Made by a program: the position numbers and the translations under genes. The notes below the pieces were generated by a model. That model did not search any database. It was not told the DNA's origin and saw nothing but the letters and a program-made list of their open reading frames with translations. A stretch of 64,000 nt of DNA from Vreelandella venusta (GTDB lineage Bacteria; Pseudomonadota; Gammaproteobacteria; Pseudomonadales; Halomonadaceae), in contig NZ_BJUL01000005.1 of the NCBI RefSeq assembly GCF_007989605.1, forward strand, positions 186,001 through 250,000, read 5' to 3'. Shown piece after piece: positions 59,851-64,000 of this stretch (the first letter of the stretch is position 1; every line of letters starts with the position of its first letter).

Positions 59851-62800
59851 TCACTCATTAGGCGTTTTCTGTGCTTGTTTGCGCAGTTCACGAGGATCAT
59901 TGTGAGCGCGACGGCGGCGGCGAGGCTTAGGTGCCGTGTCTTGAGCAGCAGTAGGCGCTTGCTTTGCTTCTTCGGATGTTGCAGTTGCAACGTTGGCTTT
60001 AGCTGACGGCGTTTGAGCCTCTTCATTCGTTGCCAATGTTGACGGTGGCTCTTTGTCTTCTTGAGCGTCAGCGCTGGCAGTTTCTGAAGTGGTGTTTGAA
60101 ACCGTTTCTGAAGCAGTTGTGGTGTCTGAAGCAGCGGTATTGCTCACTGCGTCGCTGTCTAAAGAAGCTGCTTCTGGCTGCTCAGTGCTCTCCGGAGAGT
60201 TTGCTTCAGCGCTCGCCGCCACACGTTGCGGTGACGCCTGGGTGCTAGCGCTACCGTCAACCGTCTCAAGCGCTTTCGGTGCTTCTGAGTGGGTATCAAC
60301 AGCTACGGATGTCTCTTGTGCTGCTTCTTGAGGCTCGTCAGACAACACTGGTTCCTGATGCACACGTTCTTGAGGCTCAGAAGGTTCTTGAGACTTAGCA
60401 GGCTCTTGAGGCTCAGAAGTCTCTTGGGGCTCAGAAGTCTCTTGGGGCTCAGAAGGCTCTTGAGACTTAGCAGGCTCTTGAGACTCAGAAGTCTCTTGAG
60501 GCTCAGAAGTCTCTTGAGGCTCAGAAGTCTCTTGAGGCTCAGAAGTCTCTTGAGGCTCAGAAGATTCTTGAGGCTCAGAAGCTTGAGAAGATACCGGCTG
60601 CTGAGGTTTATCAGCCTCTTTTGCAGCCTCTTCACCAGGCGAGCTTGCTGATTCGCTGTCGGTGGTATCAAGCTCTTTCACGTTTGCATCAGGCGCTTTT
60701 TGCGGCTCCACTTCCGTAACTGACGAAGGCTCACTATTTGCGACCTCAGCCGAATGGCTGCTCGTCTCTTGGGGCGCTTCTTGAGTCGCGGTTGCATCAT
60801 GAGTTGGCAGTTGAGGTTTGTCCTCAGCGCTCTTCTCTAAACGTGTTTCTGCTTCAGGTTCAGCTTTTTCTGCCGCTTGCTGAGATTGGCGGCGTTGGCG
60901 CGTAGTCTTGCGTGGTTTCTCCGCCTTGTCGGCAGGGCGCTCAGCCGTCGTTGTTTCATCGGCAGTTGCTGATTCATCTGCCGTTTGCTCAGACGCTTCA
61001 AGGGTTGCTTCAGCGCTGGGTGCGGCGGTAGTGCTGGCCTCATCTTGTGAAGTGGGCCTTGCCGGCGCTGCTTTGCGGCTGTTCCCTTCAGCAGCAGGCG
61101 TTTCAGCAGCAGCTTCAACAGAAGGAGCGTCTACAGAGGGAGCTTCAGCCGCTGCGGCTTGCAGTTTCAGCTGCTCCGCTTCAGCTTGAGGATTCACGGC
61201 CTGTTTACGCGTGCGGTTGCGCGGATTGTTACGCGTGCGTTTCGGCTTGCCGTCATCTTGTTTATCGTCCGCTGGTGATGCGGGCTCACGGGTAACTTCA
61301 TTTTTCGGCTTAGCATCACGTGGTTTATCGCGACGATTGTCTGTTTGAGCAGTAGATTTAGCCGCCTCATCTTTTGATGACTCTTTCGCCGCTAGGTTTG
61401 CCTGCTGCTCTTTTTGACGATTGCTCTTCTGTTCATTGTCCTGGAGCTTGGCATCGTCTTGCTGCGGGTGGCGTCGACGATTGCGAGTACGGCTAGGGCC
61501 GCTACGTTTATCGTTAGCGTCGTCGTTACTATCAGCGTTGCGCGATTGGCTAGGCTGCTGGCTGCTCGGCTGTTGGTTGCTCGATTGCTGCTGGCTGCGC
61601 TGCTCGTTTTTGCTGGCATTTTCGCCACGTTCGCGGGCAGGCTTTGACTTACTGTCGCTGCGCTGCGAGCGATTTTTGCTCGTTCTCTCCGGTTGCTTAC
61701 GGGCAACAGGAGCCTCAGGTTCGGGTTGGCTCGTGTTGGTATCTTCTCCGCCTAGCAGTTTGGCAAAGCCTCTGATGAAGCGGCCAATGACACTGGGCTG
61801 TTCTTCAGTGGCAGGAGTCGTCTTGGTAACGGCTTTATCTGCCTTGGCAGCTCTCTCTGCCTTCTCTTCAGTCAGCAGGGAGGCCGGCGCTGGTGCATTA
61901 TGTACAACGCTTTTAACCGCAGCTTCAGCGCGCATGGCGGGAGGAGTGAAGCTAGGGTCAGGCTCTTTGCCTACTTCAGTATCGGTTGAAAGCTCGAAGC
62001 TGGATAGCGTCAGGCTTTCATCATCGTCTAAGTGGTCATCACGCAGCCGTTGAACGTCATAATGTGGTGTATCCATTTCTGGGTTTGGCAGGAGAACCAC
62101 ACGTACGCCTTGGCGTGATTCGATGTCCGCCAGAACGCTGCGCTTTTCATTCAGCAAGTAGGTGGCAACAGGGACTGGAAGAATGGCGCGGATTTGAGCG
62201 CTGCGCTCTTTCATGGCTTCTTCTTCAATCAAGCGCATGATAGAGAGTGACAGAGAGCGAACATCACGGATAGTGCCTTGGCCGTTACAGCGTGGGCAAA
62301 CAACGCCGCTGGTTTCGCCTAGCGAGGGGCGTAGCCGCTGGCGTGACATTTCCATCAGACCAAAGCGAGAAATCCGACCAATCTGAACGCGTGCACGATC
62401 CAGCTTCAGGGCATCGCGCATGCGGTTTTCAACCTCACGCTGATTGCGCGCAGGGCCCATATCGATAAAGTCGATAACGACGAGACCACCGATATCACGC
62501 AGGCGCAACTGTCGAGCAATCTCATCGGCTGCTTCAGAGTTGGTTTGCAGGGCGGTTTCTTCAATATCGCTGCCGCGTGTGGCTCGGGCAGAGTTAATAT
62601 CAATCGAGACTAGCGCTTCGGTATGATCGATAACAATAGAGCCACCAGAGGGAAGCTTTACTTCGCGCTGGTAAGCAGTTTCGATCTGCGATTCAATTTG
62701 GAAGCGCGAGAAAAGAGGGACTTCATCGGCGTAAAGTTTAATTTTCTGCTGATAAGAGGGCATTACCTGACGGATAAAGCCCAGTGCTTCTGCATGAATC

Positions 62801-63498
62801 TCGGGGCTATCAATTAACACCTCGCCAATGTCTTGGCGCAGGTAATCGCGCATGGCGCGGATAATGACATTAGATTCGCGGTAAATCAGGAATGGGGCTG
62901 AGCGCTTGCCTGCTTCAGTGGTGATCGACTCCCACACTTGGACGAGGTAATCCAAGTCCCACTGCAGCTCTTCTGGGCTACGGCCAATACCGGCGGTTCG
63001 AACGATCAGGCCCATTTTGTCTGGCACTGTCAGTTGGCCCATGGCGTCTTTTAGCTGGCTGCGGTCATCACCTTCAATGCGGCGTGAAATACCGCCTGCA
63101 CGGGGATTGTTCGGCATCAGAACCAGAAAGCGGCCCGCTAAACTAATAAAAGTCGTCAGTGCTGCCCCTTTGTTGCCTCGCTCTTCTTTATCAACTTGGA
63201 CGATGACTTCCTGGCCCTCTTTCAGTACTTCTTTGATACTGGGGCGACCAGACACATCTTTGATAAAATATTCGCGGGAGATTTCTTTTAATGGCAGGAA
63301 ACCGTGGCGTTCGGCACCAAAATCAACAAAAGCGGCTTCAAGGGATGGTTCTACCCGGGTGATTTTTCCCCGGTAAATATTGGCTTTTTTCTGTTCTCGA
63401 GCGCCAGATTCGATGTCTAAATCGTAAAGGCGTTGCCCGTCTACCAGCGCAACCCGCAGCTCTTCTGGCTGGGTTGCGTTAATCAGCATCCGTTTCAT
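59851..63498 (-). CDS. rne: Ribonuclease E
   Basis: RNase E is the main endonuclease of mRNA decay and rRNA/tRNA processing and the scaffold of the degradosome. The 1215-residue protein has the N-terminal S1 domain ([20 protein letters not shown]), the DNase I-like catalytic site with VSIDINSA and VVIDFIDMG (the two metal-binding Asp), and the zinc link CPRCNGQG. The C-terminal 700 residues are charged and disordered, with a hexapeptide repeat array, and end in [15 protein letters not shown], whose NDPR element has been tied to PNPase contact in Pseudomonas. The long leader suggests autoregulation. Confidence 0.96.
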   Translation of the reverse strand: MKRMLINATQPEELRVALVDGQRLYDLDIESGAREQKKANIYRGKITRVEPSLEAAFVDFGAERHGFLPLKEISREYFIKDVSGRPSIKEVLKEGQEVIVQVDKEERGNKGAALTTFISLAGRFLVLMPNNPRAGGISRRIEGDDRSQLKDAMGQLTVPDKMGLIVRTAGIGRSPEELQWDLDYLVQVWESITTEAGKRSAPFLIYRESNVIIRAMRDYLRQDIGEVLIDSPEIHAEALGFIRQVMPSYQQKIKLYADEVPLFSRFQIESQIETAYQREVKLPSGGSIVIDHTEALVSIDINSARATRGSDIEETALQTNSEAADEIARQLRLRDIGGLVVIDFIDMGPARNQREVENRMRDALKLDRARVQIGRISRFGLMEMSRQRLRPSLGETSGVVCPRCNGQGTIRDVRSLSLSIMRLIEEEAMKERSAQIRAILPVPVATYLLNEKRSVLADIESRQGVRVVLLPNPEMDTPHYDVQRLRDDHLDDDESLTLSSFELSTDTEVGKEPDPSFTPPAMRAEAAVKSVVHNAPAPASLLTEEKAERAAKADKAVTKTTPATEEQPSVIGRFIRGFAKLLGGEDTNTSQPEPEAPVARKQPERTSKNRSQRSDSKSKPARERGENASKNEQRSQQQSSNQQPSSQQPSQSRNADSNDDANDKRSGPSRTRNRRRHPQQDDAKLQDNEQKSNRQKEQQANLAAKESSKDEAAKSTAQTDNRRDKPRDAKPKNEVTREPASPADDKQDDGKPKRTRNNPRNRTRKQAVNPQAEAEQLKLQAAAAEAPSVDAPSVEAAAETPAAEGNSRKAAPARPTSQDEASTTAAPSAEATLEASEQTADESATADETTTAERPADKAEKPRKTTRQRRQSQQAAEKAEPEAETRLEKSAEDKPQLPTHDATATQEAPQETSSHSAEVANSEPSSVTEVEPQKAPDANVKELDTTDSESASSPGEEAAKEADKPQQPVSSQASEPQESSEPQETSEPQETSEPQETSEPQETSESQEPAKSQEPSEPQETSEPQETSEPQEPAKSQEPSEPQERVHQEPVLSDEPQEAAQETSVAVDTHSEAPKALETVDGSASTQASPQRVAASAEANSPESTEQPEAASLDSDAVSNTAASDTTTASETVSNTTSETASADAQEDKEPPSTLATNEEAQTPSAKANVATATSEEAKQAPTAAQDTAPKPRRRRRAHNDPRELRKQAQKTPNE
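60367..60590 (-). repeat. 18-bp tandem repeats encoding SEPQET-type hexapeptides in rne
   Basis: About twelve in-frame 18-bp units encode [24 protein letters not shown] or AKSQEP in the disordered tail of RNase E. Two copies of a larger block ([11 protein letters not shown]) show the array also grew by longer duplications. Copies are very similar at the DNA level, so length change by slippage or unequal recombination is likely. Confidence 0.85.
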
Positions 63499-63932
63499 GT
63501 TGTCTCACATAGCATTGCGAGCCGACGAGCCGTCTAGGCGTGGCGTAGACGAATCGCTGGGTGCTGCGTGCTTGTGCTCGGCGCATTGCTATGCTGACGC
63601 ATTAAGCCGGGAAGGCAATCATGCCGACCCGGCCGAAAGGGCGTTGAGTACGTGGCGGAGGCAGAACATGTTTCGGTGGCTGTCACGTCCATCCGGCTCT
63701 GCTGACACCGCCAACACCTGGCATTCATCGATTCGTCAACGCCGGTCATCGGCACAGCGTTGAACTTGGCGCCCCAAGTCAAGCAGTACCTTGTGACGAA
63801 CAGGATGGGCTGCTTGGGGCGTGACGTTTGTTAATTCAATTGCCTGCCATTGCGGGCGAAGCAAAAGTGTCTCTGCCGTCAAAAAGCATGCGACAGAGTA
63901 ACTGTATATCCAGTACGTAAGGCGTGTGGGTA
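63499..63932 (-). promoter_or_regulatory. Long upstream region and leader of rne
   Basis: This 434-base region lies upstream of rne on the minus strand and holds no convincing gene. It has several potential hairpins, including ACTTGG and CCAAGT around a CGCC loop at 63764-63779. TTGACG on the minus strand at 63882-63877 could be a -35 element, but I could not find a good -10 at the right spacing. The length recalls the long E. coli rne leader that RNase E cleaves to regulate itself. Confidence 0.45.
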
Positions 63933-64000
63933 ATGCGTACACTACGCCATTTTGCCTGTGCTCTGGCCTGCGTGTTTGTCGGGCAGGCGCTTGGCAAGCG
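63933..64000 (+). CDS. Possible start of an exported protein (truncated)
   Basis: An ATG at 63933 opens a frame of 22 codons to the window end, MRTLRHFACALACVFVGQAL and so on, resembling a signal peptide. A weak purine-rich site is upstream. The usual divergent neighbour of rne is rluC, whose N-terminus does not look like this. Too little is present to decide if it is a gene. Confidence 0.25.
   Translation, partial: MRTLRHFACALACVFVGQALGK

Noticed and set aside
60289..60651. Plus-strand ORF rich in Leu-Arg repeats
   Set aside because: It is the antisense reading of the 18-bp repeats in rne; the repeat unit is in frame on both strands and gives an artificial pattern.
61421..62053. A 210-codon plus-strand ORF within rne
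   Set aside because: It is antisense to the well-supported rne tail, is rich in Cys, Leu and Arg without any domain, and has no ribosome binding site.
63912..63925. LexA-like site near an ACTG-N6-CAGT palindrome
   Set aside because: The half-sites are too close; a LexA box needs CTGT and ACAG eight bases apart, and the right half is absent.

Overview
The window is a stretch of ordinary chromosome from a gammaproteobacterium, carrying almost only core envelope, cell-division and housekeeping genes. Gene order follows the Pseudomonas/Halomonas type: mla-ibaG-murA-hisGD, algW, zapE, rplM-rpsI, petABC, sspAB, lpoA-yraN-diaA, rsmI, rnpB, the dcw cluster, lpxC, secA, argJ. The long RNase E tail, the moderate G+C content and the argJ/Nudix-ThiE/agu neighbourhood point to Halomonadaceae (Halomonas-like). 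This assignment is an inference from gene order and protein character. I see no insertion sequences, prophage genes, tRNAs or CRISPR arrays.

Layout. Positions 1-2175 (minus) hold the LPS genes kdsD-kdsC-lptC and the first codons of lptA. Positions 2469-9246 (plus) hold mlaFEDCB, ibaG, murA and hisGD. At 9257-13402 lie algW (minus), a Nif3-like gene (plus), yhcB/zapG (minus) and zapE (plus). Positions 13628-18621 (plus) carry rplM-rpsI, petABC and sspAB. Positions 18752-21931 (minus) carry lpoA-yraN-diaA-dolP. At 22045-23329 are rsmI and the RNase P RNA gene. From 23349 to 39991 runs the dcw cluster (rsmH, ftsL, ftsI, murE, murF, mraY, murD, ftsW, murG, murC, ddl, ftsQ, ftsA, ftsZ), followed by lpxC. 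At 41160-44918 are a DciA-like gene (minus), a small secreted-type ORF ending in Arg-Gly-Pro-Pro-Ala, and secA. At 44955-49399 are argJ, a Nudix/ThiE-like fusion and the agmatine genes aguAB (minus). At 49599-59811 are lolC-type permease and lolD, a DUF2062 gene (minus), comEC, then msbA-lpxK-trm112-like-kdsB-LMW phosphatase-murB. From 59851 to 63498 (minus) is rne, with a long leader reaching towards the window end.

How it fits together. Most genes serve envelope construction: phospholipid trafficking (Mla), Kdo and lipid A synthesis and export (KdsB/C/D, LpxC, LpxK, MsbA, LptC), peptidoglycan precursors (MurA-G, Ddl, MraY), septation (FtsL/I/W/Q/A/Z, ZapE, YhcB), lipoprotein sorting (Lol), secretion (SecA), and envelope-stress sensing (AlgW, DolP). 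The rest are respiration (bc1 complex), translation (L13, S9, RsmH, RsmI), proteolysis and stringent adaptors (SspA/B), RNA turnover (RNase E, RNase P), and arginine/agmatine and histidine metabolism.

The observation most worth testing is the 117-codon ORF directly upstream of secA. It has a basic N-terminus, one hydrophobic segment and a C-terminal RGPP-Ala-stop, which is the layout expected of a SecM-like translation-arrest regulator. Other points of interest are a long imperfect hairpin between ftsZ and lpxC, several short tandem-repeat tracts, a hexapeptide-repeat array in the RNase E tail, and departures from the usual gene order (no hisC, mraZ or lolE).
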